DNA of 64,000 nt from Odontesthes bonariensis (taxonomy: Eukaryota; Chordata; Actinopteri; Atheriniformes; Atherinopsidae). Within the stretch, counting starts at the first letter, position 1. Each line of letters opens with the position of its first letter. The stretch lies in the NCBI RefSeq assembly GCF_027942865.1, contig NC_134510.1, positions 24,793,209 through 24,857,208 of the forward strand, given 5' to 3'. The notes under the pieces were generated by a model. It made no database searches, had not been told where the DNA came from, and saw nothing but the letters and a program-made list of their open reading frames with translations. Below, one piece after another: positions 9,986 through 20,699 of this stretch. The position numbers and the translations under genes are program-made.

Positions 9986-12160
9986 ATAGATACTACTGTG
10001 CAGAAGGCAGGAATACCAGGTTTCGCAGGGTGTTTAGAGCACACTAGCATGATTTGGCATCAGATTCAGACAGCCAAGATTGAGAAAAAAGACTTGCATG
10101 TTATATTTCTGGATCTAGCAAATGCATTTGGTTCAGTGCCACATAGCCTTATTTGGAAAGCATTTCACAACAGGTTGGCAGAGGCTAGAAATAGGCATTA
10201 TGGCAGGGTGTATGATTTCTCCATTAGCATTTACAATGGCCATGGAGATAACTATTAGAGCTTCCAAGTGGGTTGTAGGTGGAGAGAAACGTCAGGATGG
10301 CATGCGCCTTACACCAATTAGACCATACATGGATGATATGACGTTAGTGACTACAACAGTGCCATGTATGAAGAGAATACTTGAGAGACTTAATAAAAAT
10401 TTAAAGTGGGCTGGTATGAAAATCAAACCTACTGAGTCTAGAAGTATCTCAATAAGTAGAGGGAAATTAGGTGATAGAAAGTTTGTAATAGATGAAGAAA
10501 ACTTTCCAATAATTAGGGAAAAAGCAGTAAAGAGTTTAGGCAGGTGGTACCAGGCAGACTTGAATGATGGAGGGCGGGCAATGCAGTTTCGGAAAGATGT
10601 TGCTGAGGGACTGGATAGAATAGATAAATCAGAGCTTCCAGGAAAGTTGAAGCTGTGGTGTCTGCAGTTTGGATTGTTTCCTAGGTTGATGTGGCCACTA
10701 TCTGTGTATGAGATTCCATTATCTGTTGTAGAAAAAATGGAAAGATTAGTTAGTTTTTATATTAGGAAGTGGCTAGGTGTTCCTAGATGTTTAAGTACTG
10801 TGGCACTGAATGGGAAAGGCATACTCCAACTCCCAGTATCTAGTCTAGTAGAGGAGTTTAAATGTACTAAAGTTAGGACAGAGCTCCTGTTAGCTGGGAG
10901 TAAAGATGTAGTAGTTAGTAAGGTGGTTCCAAAGCCAACCAAGGGGAGGAAGTGGACACCAAGAATGGCAGCTCAGGAGGCAGAAGCAACTCTTAGACAT
11001 GCAGAGATTGTGGGTAATGTGCAAATAGGCCGGGGAGGCTTGGGGCTTGGCCCAGGCAAACCAGTGTGGAGTAGAGCAGGTCCCAAGGAGAAGAGAAAAC
11101 TAGTTGTTGAGCAGGTTCGTAGACAGGAGGAAATGTTAAGGGGTGCAAAGGCAGTGGCTCAGGCTTAGCAGGGACGGTGGTTGAATTGGGAAGGTATAGA
11201 GAAGAAAAAGCTTAGTTGGAAAGAACTGTGGAGTATGGAGGAAAGGAGTATTAGATTTTTGATAGGGGCAACGTATGATGTATTGCCAACTCCCCAGAAT
11301 CTAAAACTGTGGGTAAATGGAGACCCGTTATGTTTGTTATGTTCAGGTACTGCAACTCTAAGGCATATTTTGTCAGGTTGTAAGGTTAGTCTGTCAGATG
11401 GCCGGTATACATGGCGACATGACCAAGTATTAAGAAGCTTAGCTGCAGGTATTGAAGATAATCGAAGGCAGGTAAACTTAGGAGGGTCTAAGGTGAAGAG
11501 AGTTGCAATTCAGTTTGTTCAAGAGGGGGAGAAAGTTAAAAATACGATAAGGAGGCACAGCAGCTTGGAGGATGCTTGTGATTGGGAGATGCAAGTAGAT
11601 TTAGGAAATAAGCTTGTTGTTCCCCAGGAGGTAGCCTCTACAAATCTAAGGCCAGATATACTCTTGTGGTCTAGGAGTAGAATGAGAGTCTATTTCATAG
11701 AGCTGACTGTTCTTTGGGAGGAATTAGTGGCAGAAGCATATGAAAGGAAAAAGCTTAGATATGTGGAGTTGGGGGCAGAAGCAGAGCAACGAGGATGGAA
11801 AGTTAGAATCTGTCCAGTGGAAGTAGGATGTAGAGGATTTGTTGCAAAATCTGTTGTCTCATTGTTGAGGGAGCTGGGTGTAAGTGGACAGAGTGTGAGG
11901 AAAATAGTGAAGGGAGTGTCAGATGAGGCAGTAAAGTCCAGTCACTGGATTTGGATTAGAAGAAGCAATAGCAGCTGGGGGCCCAGCAGGGGGAGCACTT
12001 AGGGTAAACAGACTTTTGGAAAAAGCAAAGAAGAAGTTCAAGATATTTAAGTGGAGGGTTTGGCCCATGTGATCCTTTTGAAAACAGGCGGCCATTTTGG
12101 GTGAGTTGGCTTTGAGTGAGGTGTATGGCTTTGTTTCTGCTGGCATTTTTTTGTGATTAT
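9986..12160 (+). mobile_element. Non-LTR retrotransposon encoding reverse transcriptase plus CCHC finger and restriction-like endonuclease
   Basis: The RT begins in one frame (VIFLDLANAFGSVPHSLIW near 10100, motif A). After a small deletion or shift near 10195 it continues in a second frame at GIMAGCMISPLAFTMAME (motif B), then PYMDDMTL (catalytic MDD, near 10325) and a thumb region with KSLGRWYQADLND, GLFPRLMWPL and IRKWLGVPR. The frame runs to a single TAG at 11166-11168. The same frame then continues to 12002 with a C-x2-C-x7-H-x4-C finger (CLLCSGTATLRHILSGC, near 11330-11380) and an RPD-x14-ELT core (about 11650-11715). That is the pattern of the restriction-like endonuclease at the C-terminus of R2/NeSL/Hero-type LINEs. 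The 5' part is missing. It is presumably inactive because of truncation, frameshift and stop, but otherwise well preserved. The 3' UTR extends to the hAT insertion at 12173 and may resume beyond it. Confidence 0.85.
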
Positions 12161-12164
12161 AGGA

Positions 12165-12172
12165 CTGTTTAG
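12165..12172. repeat. Left 8-bp target-site duplication of the hAT element
   Basis: CTGTTTAG directly before the terminal repeat. It matches CTGATTAG (13662-13669) after the other terminal repeat at 7 of 8 positions. An 8-bp duplication is the hallmark of hAT insertion. Confidence 0.75.
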
Positions 12173-12648
12173 TAGGGATGGCAGCTTAAGCCTCATGAAG
12201 CTTCCACAGGGTTCATCTGATTGTGCCAGAAAATGAACCAAAGTTTCGGGGCTTTCAAACCACACAGAACAGCGACATCTGATGGTGTACTGCAAGTATC
12301 ATCTGCTTCAACCAGCCTCGTTGTCCTTGTTATACTTTAATATGTACAAAATAAAAAGCGTAAAACAAAAAAAATTGTGATTTATGTGAGAAGTGCTTGT
12401 GTTACATTGTGAATAATAAGTATAAAGTGAGAGGGGGGGTGCTTATGGTGGCATTAAATGAAATACAGCCCATTAGGTAAACATGCATTGATAAATGCTA
12501 TAGAACTACTAGCCACCGTACCTTGAAACCTTTATCTTCCACATTACAATCATATCCACCAACACAGAATCAAGCTTTTGCTTCCTTGACACTACAAAAA
12601 TAAAATTCAGTATATCAAGAAAATAAACGCAGGGCAAACTTGTCAAAT

Positions 12649-12713
12649 GCTGGATTCAAACTCATAACCTTTAGATGCAAAAGCCACTAAGCTAATCATT
12701 GAGCTATCAGGTA
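12649..12713 (-). repeat. Degenerate tRNA-like sequence inside the hAT element
   Basis: The - strand reads TAGCTCAATGATTAGCTTA (A-box-like, D stem AGCT/AGCT), then an anticodon-arm-like CTTT...AAAG, then GGTTATGAGTTTGAATCC (B-box-like). The T stem does not pair well and the acceptor stem is not evident, so this is not a functional tRNA gene. It may be a captured tRNA-derived piece. Confidence 0.35.
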
Positions 12714-12881
12714 TGTGACTGTTTGCACCCACCATCCACATCACACAATAAAGAATTACTGGATTAAAGGTTTGGTTTGTTGTCCGAAAGGTCTCAACAT
12801 GATGGATGGACCGGAGGTGTCCCATCATGGAGGATGTGTTGTCATGAAATACCAGTTCTTGTGGGCAAATCAAACACAGCA

Positions 12882-13375
12882 CCTTCAACAGACAGAAAAG
12901 AAAGAGATAAACAATTACTTTTTAAAATGAAGGACAAACCTACTTCTAGTTAAAGACATCATCAATGGCTAAGAATAATAGTACACTTTAGTTGTTTTAA
13001 ATAATTCAGAGACACTTTGCGTAATAAACACACCTTTCTGTCAGAACACAGACAGAGAGGCGTTTGGTACACGGGACACAGCTAATAATGGCCGTAAGCG
13101 CTTTGTTTGTGATATGCGCTAAATAAACAAGTCCAAATCAATGTATTGTCCTACATAACTTAGATTCTTAAATGTGCTGCCCCCTTATTTTAAGAAGAGA
13201 ACTATATTAGCATGCATACCCATAATAATAATAAAGCTTATATTTACACTTTAAAAACAAAAACAGGCAAACATCTTACATTAAACAATAGTATATTGTA
13301 CAATAGTATTACCTTATTAGGAGAAACCAAGGTGAAGTGATCCCAAACCACAGAACGTTTCTTGCCAGAAGCCAT
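12882..13375 (-). pseudogene. BED zinc-finger exons of a hAT/ZBED transposase, truncated
   Basis: Two exons joined in phase 0: 13375-13313 (21 codons) and from 12882 downward. Together they make an entire BED zinc finger (aromatic VWDHF, Cys pair, His pair), the DNA-binding domain of hAT transposases and ZBED proteins. Reading on from the finger, the frame runs to a stop near 12643 through the tRNA-like stretch without transposase similarity. It is an internal-deletion derivative; nothing shows it is expressed as a host gene. Confidence 0.7.
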
Positions 13376-13669
13376 GGAAAAGAGCAATGAATTCAATTCA
13401 ATTCTGACAGGGCAACAGAACTGGTTGGGAAACGTCGTTTGGGATTCATTCTCCTTTTATAGAGAATAGCGCGCCCAAGTGTTCAAACGATGAGAGACCT
13501 CTGAACCGTGGTTCGACCAAACAATGCATTCGGCGCTTCGGACGTCATCAATCATGTGATCAGCGCTATTTGATACACGCCCCGGAACATTGTGCCGAAC
13601 CACTCTGCTTCACGAAGATAAAACAAGCGCTGAAGGGTCAGTGTCAAACGGGCCATCCCTACTGATTAG

Positions 13670-15360
13670 ATGAGTTTGTCTGCAGAATCTGCTAGTGTGT
13701 CTTGTCCTGCCTCCACATCTGGCACCCTCTATATTTTCATTACCCCCTACCCAAACCAGGGTTTGCATCCCCACCCCGCTGTGACTGTTGTGCAGTTGGT
13801 GAGAGGCTGAGGTAGCTTGTGCCTGTAAAAAAAAAAAGATGGTTGTTGTGGTGTGAGGAGCAGTGTTGGCTGGCATTAGGGGGGTGACTCTGGGATGCCA
13901 CTGGTCATTGTCTAGCCTCCTGGAGGTGTCGTGGGCCCAATTAGACGGATCAGTGATGAAAGGAGGTTCCCACCTGATGACCACAATGATATGTTGGTCA
14001 GCACTGCTCACTGGTCTGTAGGGAGTATAGGGAATTATTCACTGAGCCTGGTCCTTTTTTTTTTTTTTTCCTTTAGCACAAGTTTCTTGTGTTTACCTTG
14101 AAGTATGAACCCTTTGAAATCAAAATGATCTGTTCTTCTTCTTTTTGTTTTTTTGCAATGCATGAATACAATCTGTTTAATTCACAACTAACATTCAAAC
14201 AATGACAACCACAACTGCAATATGCTTCTGGCTCTCTTGTACACTGACATTCAAACACAATCTCACTCAGGCAGAGTAAACATGGAAAACTTGAATCATC
14301 TTCCATTGTTTTACAAAAGTGCATAGATAAAAATGAAATCAGCTGAGTAATGTCAGATGAACATGTGTTACGCATGAGAAAAGGGCTCACATGAAAAACC
14401 TTTCACAAGAAGCTCTGAGTCTCCAACATTTCTGACATTGATATTAATGCGAGCCGCAAACAACAGGATCAATCTTTTTGAGTACTCTTGTTGGATGTAG
14501 TTTAATTTGAATGTGTGCATGTTTTTGCTGCTGATACGATACAGAAGAAACTCTTTGTGTTCAGATCTGACTGTCTGTAACTAGATAACAAGTCCTTCGA
14601 ATGTTCTTTATCTGCATGTTTTGCTTCTTTTTTGTTTTGCACCCAAGACTTACAAAAGTAGCCATTTGAAATGTTCTTTAAAAAAAAAAAGAGAGAGAGA
14701 GAGAGAGAGAAAATAGGCAGCTGATAGAGAAGGTCATGGACAAAAAAGCTACCCAGGTCCCTGCCAGATGACTTCAGACATGCTACTGTGTCCTTATTTG
14801 ACTTTTATAGGGTTTGAAAATGTTTCACATGCACAAATGTATCTGTGACAGTGGCTAAAACATTCTGTACCTGTAGGATTAACAGGTGTAAACTGTGTTG
14901 TAAGTCTTTTAGAGTAAATCTATAAAGTTGTCTATTGTCATATTCTACTTTACTGTATTTTCTAAAAGAAAATGCAAATCTCCCTTTACTCTGGTCCATT
15001 TGATACACAAGCCAACTGGGCACTCACTGTAACAGACTTTGGCCACCTGTGTCACATTAACCTTTTTAACCTGCAACTATCATCACAAAATCTAAATTTA
15101 CTGGGTCTTTCACGTCTCTTGCATGCCACAGAAAGGATGTTAATTATCTAATTGATTGCATCTAGCTAAAAGTGTCTGAAATTGTTGTTTCTAACTTAAT
15201 TGCTACAATAAGTCAAATGTATGTCAATCATATGACTCTGAAGAGACGTACAACTGTTATTTCACTGGATGCCAGACGCATACAAAACATGGTAATTAGT
15301 AGTTTCCTCAGTTTTTTGCTTTTATTCACCTGTTAAATGTTCTACACGTATTGCTCCCAT
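13670..15360. other. Intergenic stretch between the transposon block and the intact FDPS copy
   Basis: No gene was recognised. The first ~370 bp (13670-14040) may be the displaced 3' UTR of the LINE at 9986-12160. A poly-T run lies at 14047-14068 and a (GA)n microsatellite at about 14690-14711. From 14720 on it is unique-looking AT-rich sequence leading into the promoter. Confidence 0.45.
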
Positions 15361-15380
15361 CGTCATTCCCACCACTCCAC

Positions 15381-15701
15381 TTAAACTCCGCCTCCTCTCA
15401 AATCGTATTGGTTGACGGGTATAAAAGCCCATCCTGGTTCGATGTAAACAACCAATGAAAACTCTCGATGTCAAATGGAACCTCTAGTAGCCCCGCCTAT
15501 TTGCAAGGAATGCTGGGACATTTAGTCCGGGATGCCAAATTTAAAACCGGCAGGGTTTCGCTAGCGAACTACAGTTTGTATATCCTGGTTTCAAGAAACG
15601 TTCAAAGACCTCAGTTTGACAATAAGAAGTAAAAAGAAAAAATCTGGTGATTTTGCTGAATTACTTCGTGCTGTTTGGAATAAGAAGACAGTGTCATTAT
15701 G
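15381..15701 (+). promoter_or_regulatory. fdps: Promoter and first exon of the intact FDPS gene (TATA, CCAAT and GC elements)
   Basis: An inverted CCAAT (ATTGG, 15407-15411) lies just upstream of a TATA-like GTATAAAAG (15419-15427). A direct CCAAT is at 15452-15456 and a GC-rich CCGCCTCC at 15388-15395. Closely spaced CCAAT boxes suit an NF-Y/SREBP-regulated mevalonate gene, but a sterol element is not certain (only CACCACTCCAC near 15370). The exon ends with ...CATTATG|GTATGT, i.e. an ATG (15699-15701) immediately at the splice donor. Confidence 0.6.
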
Positions 15702-16039
15702 GTATGTAAAGAAGTGTAAATGAATATAAAATATGTTTGGTTTGTTACGCTATAGCTACCTCTGGGACAGGCACAGGTAGGATAACTATATCAGTTAATG
15801 TCAGCTAACGCTTCCTTTCGTAGCAAGGAACTTGTAAGAATATTTATCTTTACCATAATCCTCACACTAAGCTAAGTGGACAATGAGGGTGATAATTTAG
15901 CTAGCCAGGGAGTTTTCCTAAACCGGAACAAGATACTACCGTTATGTTGCCTCATTTCTGCAACTAGTCCCTGGTTGGGTGTGAGAAGCTTGACCCCAGG
16001 CTCTGTGTTTAGTGAGGAGATTTGCACCGTAGTTGCAGA

Positions 16040-19000
16040 ATGAGGCGCCTGCTAAGCTGCGTTTTTAAGGCCCCTAAACTATTCCGGACCAAGTGGCTGA
16101 CAGAGTATCCGCCTAAATTGAAAAGTCCTGCTTTAAAGCTGTGCACCTCGTCTCTCCAGGGAGACCTTGTTTGCAATGGGACGCAAAGCGAAACGCCGTC
16201 GCTGTCGGACTCTCAGCTGTTTGACGCGCAGTTTGATGAGCTGGTGACTGAGCTGACAGACTTTCAGGATCCTGGACTGGCCGACGCACTGAACAGACTA
16301 AAGGAGGTGTGTGTTTGTCTTGCTGAGTTTCCGCAACTACCCCGCAACTGTGTGATGTGGTTCACATGTGCATTTTCTACTTCAGATTATGGTGTACAAC
16401 GTCCCAGGAGGTAAAAAGAACCGAGGACTGTCGGTGATTGGCTCACTGCGGGAGCTGCTTCCACCCTCGAAGCTCGCACAGGACACGGTGCAGCGGGCTC
16501 TGATGGTCGGCTGGTGCATCGAGATAGTGAGGATTTGGTGACATGTCTTGTTTCACAGTGTTAAGCCAGTAATGCTCGTTTATTGCCTGCCTGGCGCAAC
16601 TCGTATCCTCCAAATTCATGGTATTTCACTGTAAAAAAAGAAGAAAGAATAACTGTTAATAACTTTAGTTGCAGTATTTCCTCTTAACTGTTTCTGTTTG
16701 GAAAGATTGGAGCAGAAGGGTTAAGACTACTGAGACAGAGAAAAGGAGATTGTTGGGTTATCTTCTAATAAATTAACTAAATGTTCTTTAGAAACTAGTT
16801 GAAGAATAAGTTGCCTGGCACTAAATGTGATTTGATATGAGGCTATGTTTTTTGGGTTTTTTTTTTCACCCACTAATTCATGCTATCTCACTCCAAAAGG
16901 TTCAGGTTGGTTGTTTGAAGGATTGAAAGTACTTGTTCTGTGCAGCTCAGTGTACAACTAAAAGTACATACTCACACTTACTGGTGCAAAGACACTTTGC
17001 AAGAGTGTTATTTTTTATGATTTTCAGTGTTGCCACTATGTCTCCAATTCTTGCAGCTTCAGGCGTTTTTCCTCATGGCAGATGACATCATGGATGGATC
17101 TGTGACTCGGAGAGGACAGCCCTGCTGGTACAAGAAGGTGTGACTTGATGTATTCCAGAAAAAGAGAGACTAATATATTTCTTTTTGTAGCGTTGTAATT
17201 TATGCATTTTCCCTATTGAAGGTGTTTCCCGCGTAAATCTTTCCCGTCATTTTTTTCTTTTCCAAAGGATGGAATAGGTCTCGACGCCATCAATGATGCA
17301 GTTCTTGTGGAGGGGTCAATCTACAGAGTACTGCGGCGACACTGCAGGGATCAGCCTTACTACGTCCACTTGCTGGAGCTATTTAATGAAGTAAGGCTTG
17401 GTCCTTGTAAAGCAGCTATTTCAAAGGTGTTTTGAGTTTGTCACAATACTTGGGGGGAGGGGTGTCATACGCAAGTGCAGAAACCGAGCCTGATCTCAGG
17501 GAAGGTGCGGCTTCCGCCATGTGTCAAATACCAACAAAGAAATGGATGCTCATATCATGCTTTTATGCCTAAAGATGTGATTGACTCATGCAGATCACTC
17601 TGAGATCGACTTGTTGACCGTATCTCATGATTAGCAGACAGATTTATCTGTTTTTAATTATTTGAAATCATATGTTCATTATAATAAAATCCTGTGGTTG
17701 GTTTGTTTCACACCAATAACAGATCAAGATCCCCCTTTTTTGTTTCTTCTTTTTTTTTTAAAGTGGTTTAGGTTTAATTGTTTGATTTTAATTGGCAACT
17801 GTCAAGCCAGATCGAGTGATCAATACTGACCATGCAAATGGACCTGAGTTTGCTTTAACCAAAACAAGGAAGTTGTGAGATCACCATGTGCGCTGTACAT
17901 GTAAGATGTTTCCTTTTTTTTTTTTTTTTTAATGGAAACAAGTTAAAGTTTGGTGGGGATTTTCAGCCCTCCGTAGGCTTGGATTTTCAAAAATGTAACA
18001 TACCCCTCCCACATCTTTTCATTTAGATAAAGAGACTGAGATGTTTTGCAACTTCTTTGACAATGGCAGACGAAGCCAGCAAAAAACTCCTGATCGTACC
18101 AAGTGTGGTAAACTGCGATGGTGCAAGAGTACAGAATAAAACAAACGCATACCTAACTCGGGGGGGGGGGGGATGCGTTGCATGTATTGTTCAGCCCAAA
18201 GCTTTAAACCTAAAGATACAGTGTTTAATTTCTTCTCTGTGTTTCAGACCACTTTCCAGACAGAGCTTGGTCAGACTCTGGACCTCATCACTGCTCCGCC
18301 TGGTCAGATTGACCTCAGCAGATTCACAATGGAAAGGTGAAAAGAGGAGGGGTGTTTAAAATGAAGAAACACTTACTCAATAAAGAAGTTTCAAATGTAA
18401 ATGATCACAGATTGTTTTTTTTAACTACTTTCTTTTTGTTCTTTTAGGTATAAAACTATAGTGAAATACAAGACTGCCTTTTACTCGTTCTACCTCCCCG
18501 TGGCGTCGGCGATGTACATGGTGAGTATGATGAACTCTAAACTCTGCACAATGGTAAAGGATGGTAGTGAACTGCACAGCTGCGCTGCGGCAGTGTGGGC
18601 CTGTAAAGTAACAGCGTTGGTTCGATCTCACACCTGCTGCACCTTCCCTCTGCAGGCTGGAATCAGCAGTGAGGAAGAACACAACAATGCCAAACACATT
18701 TTACTTGAGATGGGGGAGTTCTTCCAAATACAGGTGATTACTGTTTTACATCATCAGGGTGATGATAAACCAGACTTTCTCACATCGTAATCAATGTTCA
18801 GATGAGTCTGCTGCTGTGGTGATAATCATCCAGCGCATTTCGATTTCAGGATGACTACTTGGACTGTTACGGTGACCCTGCTGTGACTGGAAAGATTGGT
18901 ACAGACATCCAGGACAACAAATGCAGCTGGCTGGTGGTAAAAGCCCAGGAAGTCATGACTCCCAAGCAGAAAGCAGAACTGGAGGTGAGTTTCCCATTTC

Positions 19001-20141
19001 TGTTGAACCGCTTTGATGCTATCCCTATTCAAGGAGCAAGGCTTGTTTTAACATTCATGGCGCAGCGACAGATCATGGTAAGATTGTTTACTTGGCTCCT
19101 CTAACAAACATTATTCTGCAGCTGGGGCTGAATATTTGCCAAGCAGTACAAAAAGGTTTGCCTTCTCACCAGTTTCCAGGCCAGCTGTTTTGTTGGTTGT
19201 TGAGAGCTGCTTTGGCTGCACAAGTGATTACAATGAGTCTGTAGCCTGACTTTTTAATATTAATACAAATCCCAGCTTGAATTGCTGCTGTATGTTAATC
19301 TAAAGAACAGCAGCTTTACCCACTACCAGCCATCGCCTCCCCTCACCTCATGATCAGAAAGTTTCTGTTGGGTTGTGGCTCTCAGGCTGTTGTTGGAAAG
19401 ACAAATACATGCCTCTTTGCACGTCCTAGGTAACATCAGTGATGTAGTCAGCCGTATACCAAAGGCTGTCCATCAAACTGATAGCCTCCTGGTTTTCTCA
19501 ACAGGCGGAATATAGATCGAGTATTTTTTTTCAAAAGTTATTGTTCTTCAAAACATTTTTTTTCCTCTTTTTCTCCAATAGAAGCAGACTGTTTCCTACA
19601 CTCGAGACCATTCATGATTTAATTGGACTGAACAAGAATAATATATGAAGCATTGAGGGGAAAATAAAAGTCCTTATTTTCCCGAGCTATAATTTTAGTG
19701 GACAGATTACCATTACAAAGGATAAATGACTGGAACTTGTGAACATCAGAGTATGTGTTTCCATAGTCAGACCTTTACTGCAGCATTTTTCCGTTGTTTT
19801 ATAATCTAGTAGTCTGTCTAAACTCTGGAGTCTAGGTTGAGCTCGTTTTCTGCCACCCGCCTTTTGAAGTGTGGCACTTTAACCACTCGCTTTTTTTTTT
19901 TTTTTTTTTAAAGATGATGTCATTTTCATGTCCTCCTCAGGCTTGTTACGGGCGCAGTGATGAAGCCAGCGTGGCGAAGGTCAAGGCACTGTACAACACC
20001 CTGCAAATGCAAACCCTTTATCAGGAATATGAAGAGGAGAGCTACCAGCGGCTGCAGAAGCTCATCGCTAATCACGCTCAGAACCTTCCTCACTCAATCT
20101 TCCTCAATTTTGCCAAGAAAATATACAAGAGGAGCAAGTGA
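16040..20141 (+). CDS. fdps: Farnesyl diphosphate synthase, intact tandem copy
   Basis: Catalyses head-to-tail condensation of IPP with DMAPP and GPP to farnesyl diphosphate, the branch point to sterols, dolichol, ubiquinone and prenylated proteins. Exons: 16040-16306, 16386-16526, 17057-17137, 17268-17390, 18248-18336, 18448-18520, 18656-18733, 18850-18984 and 19941-20141 (stop TGA 20139-20141). All introns are GT-AG and phases match, giving 395 aa from ATG 16040. The first aspartate-rich motif DDIMD is at about residues 145-149, preceded by the chain-length pair FF (140-141). The second, DDYLD, is at about 285-289, followed by [15 protein letters not shown]; the C-terminus KIYKRSK is basic, as in FDPS. 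The N-terminus [19 protein letters not shown] is Arg/Lys-rich and non-acidic, like a mitochondrial presequence. An alternative splice from ATG 15699 to the acceptor before 16160 would yield a 356-aa cytosolic form starting MGDLVCNG. Human short FDPS is about 353 aa. Confidence 0.95.
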
Positions 20142-20655
20142 GGGAATCATGTGGCTTATTAAAGTGTATCATAGCCATTAAGTACAGCGCATTTGGAAAT
20201 CTTTCAAACCCTGAACACCAGTCTGGTTACCTTTTTAAGTATATGCTGGCCAAATCTAATTTTCCCTTAGTTTTTTTTTTTCTTAAAAAAAAGAAAAAAA
20301 AATCAATGCTTTTTTTAATTTTTTTTTTTTTTTTTTAGAACGACTAGCGTCAACAGAACTATGAAGCTGTAATTGTCGAACAGGCTGTCTCTGTTATACT
20401 GCGTTTGCTATTTATTAAACAGGCTGCATACTATACGTGCTTTGGAACAAATCAGACATGGCTTGATTTTAGCCTCGTTGTTTACCTGACCTGAATAATT
20501 TCCTGGCATGGTAAATATTTTGAAAATACTTGTAAAGCAAAGACTTATGTTTTGATTGTGTACAAAAGGATAGATGTATAATGGATGCATCCATATACCA
20601 GATGTTTTTAAACTGATGCTATAGACTCTGAACTGTCCTAGTTGTTATTACTTTT

Positions 20656-20661
20656 AATAAA
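20656..20661 (+). terminator. fdps: Likely polyadenylation signal of FDPS
   Basis: AATAAA about 515 bp after the stop codon, in a 3' UTR that begins with A- and T-rich runs (20270-20337). It is followed by a GT-rich stretch (TGTGTCCTGTTTGTGTC, near 20682-20700), as expected downstream of a cleavage site. Confidence 0.65.
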
Positions 20662-20699
20662 TAAATTATGCTCAATATTCTATGTGTCCTGTTTGTGTC

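Larger units (their letters stand above)
12173..13661 (-). mobile_element. hAT-type DNA transposon remnant encoding only a BED zinc finger
   Basis: Terminal inverted repeats TAGGGATGGC (12173) and GCCATCCCTA (ending 13661) are flanked by near-identical 8-bp duplications. The element is about 1.49 kb. On the - strand an ATG at 13375-13373 opens MASGKKRSVVWDHFTLVSP, a classic BED-finger start (VWxHF), ending at donor AAG|GTAATA (13313). A second exon from acceptor TTGAAG at 12882 continues in phase with VLCLICPQELVFHDNTSSM and then MGHLRSIHH, supplying the C-x2-C and H-x4-H zinc ligands. No hAT catalytic or dimerisation domain follows, so most of the transposase is deleted. Further in on the - strand is a tRNA-like stretch (about 12713-12649). 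Confidence 0.83.

Noticed and set aside
12649-12713. A functional tRNA gene
   Set aside because: T stem and acceptor stem do not pair; only box-like similarity, so reported as a degenerate tRNA-like stretch.
16022-16039. FDPS start at TTG 16022
   Set aside because: Not an ATG; the first ATG in this frame is at 16040.
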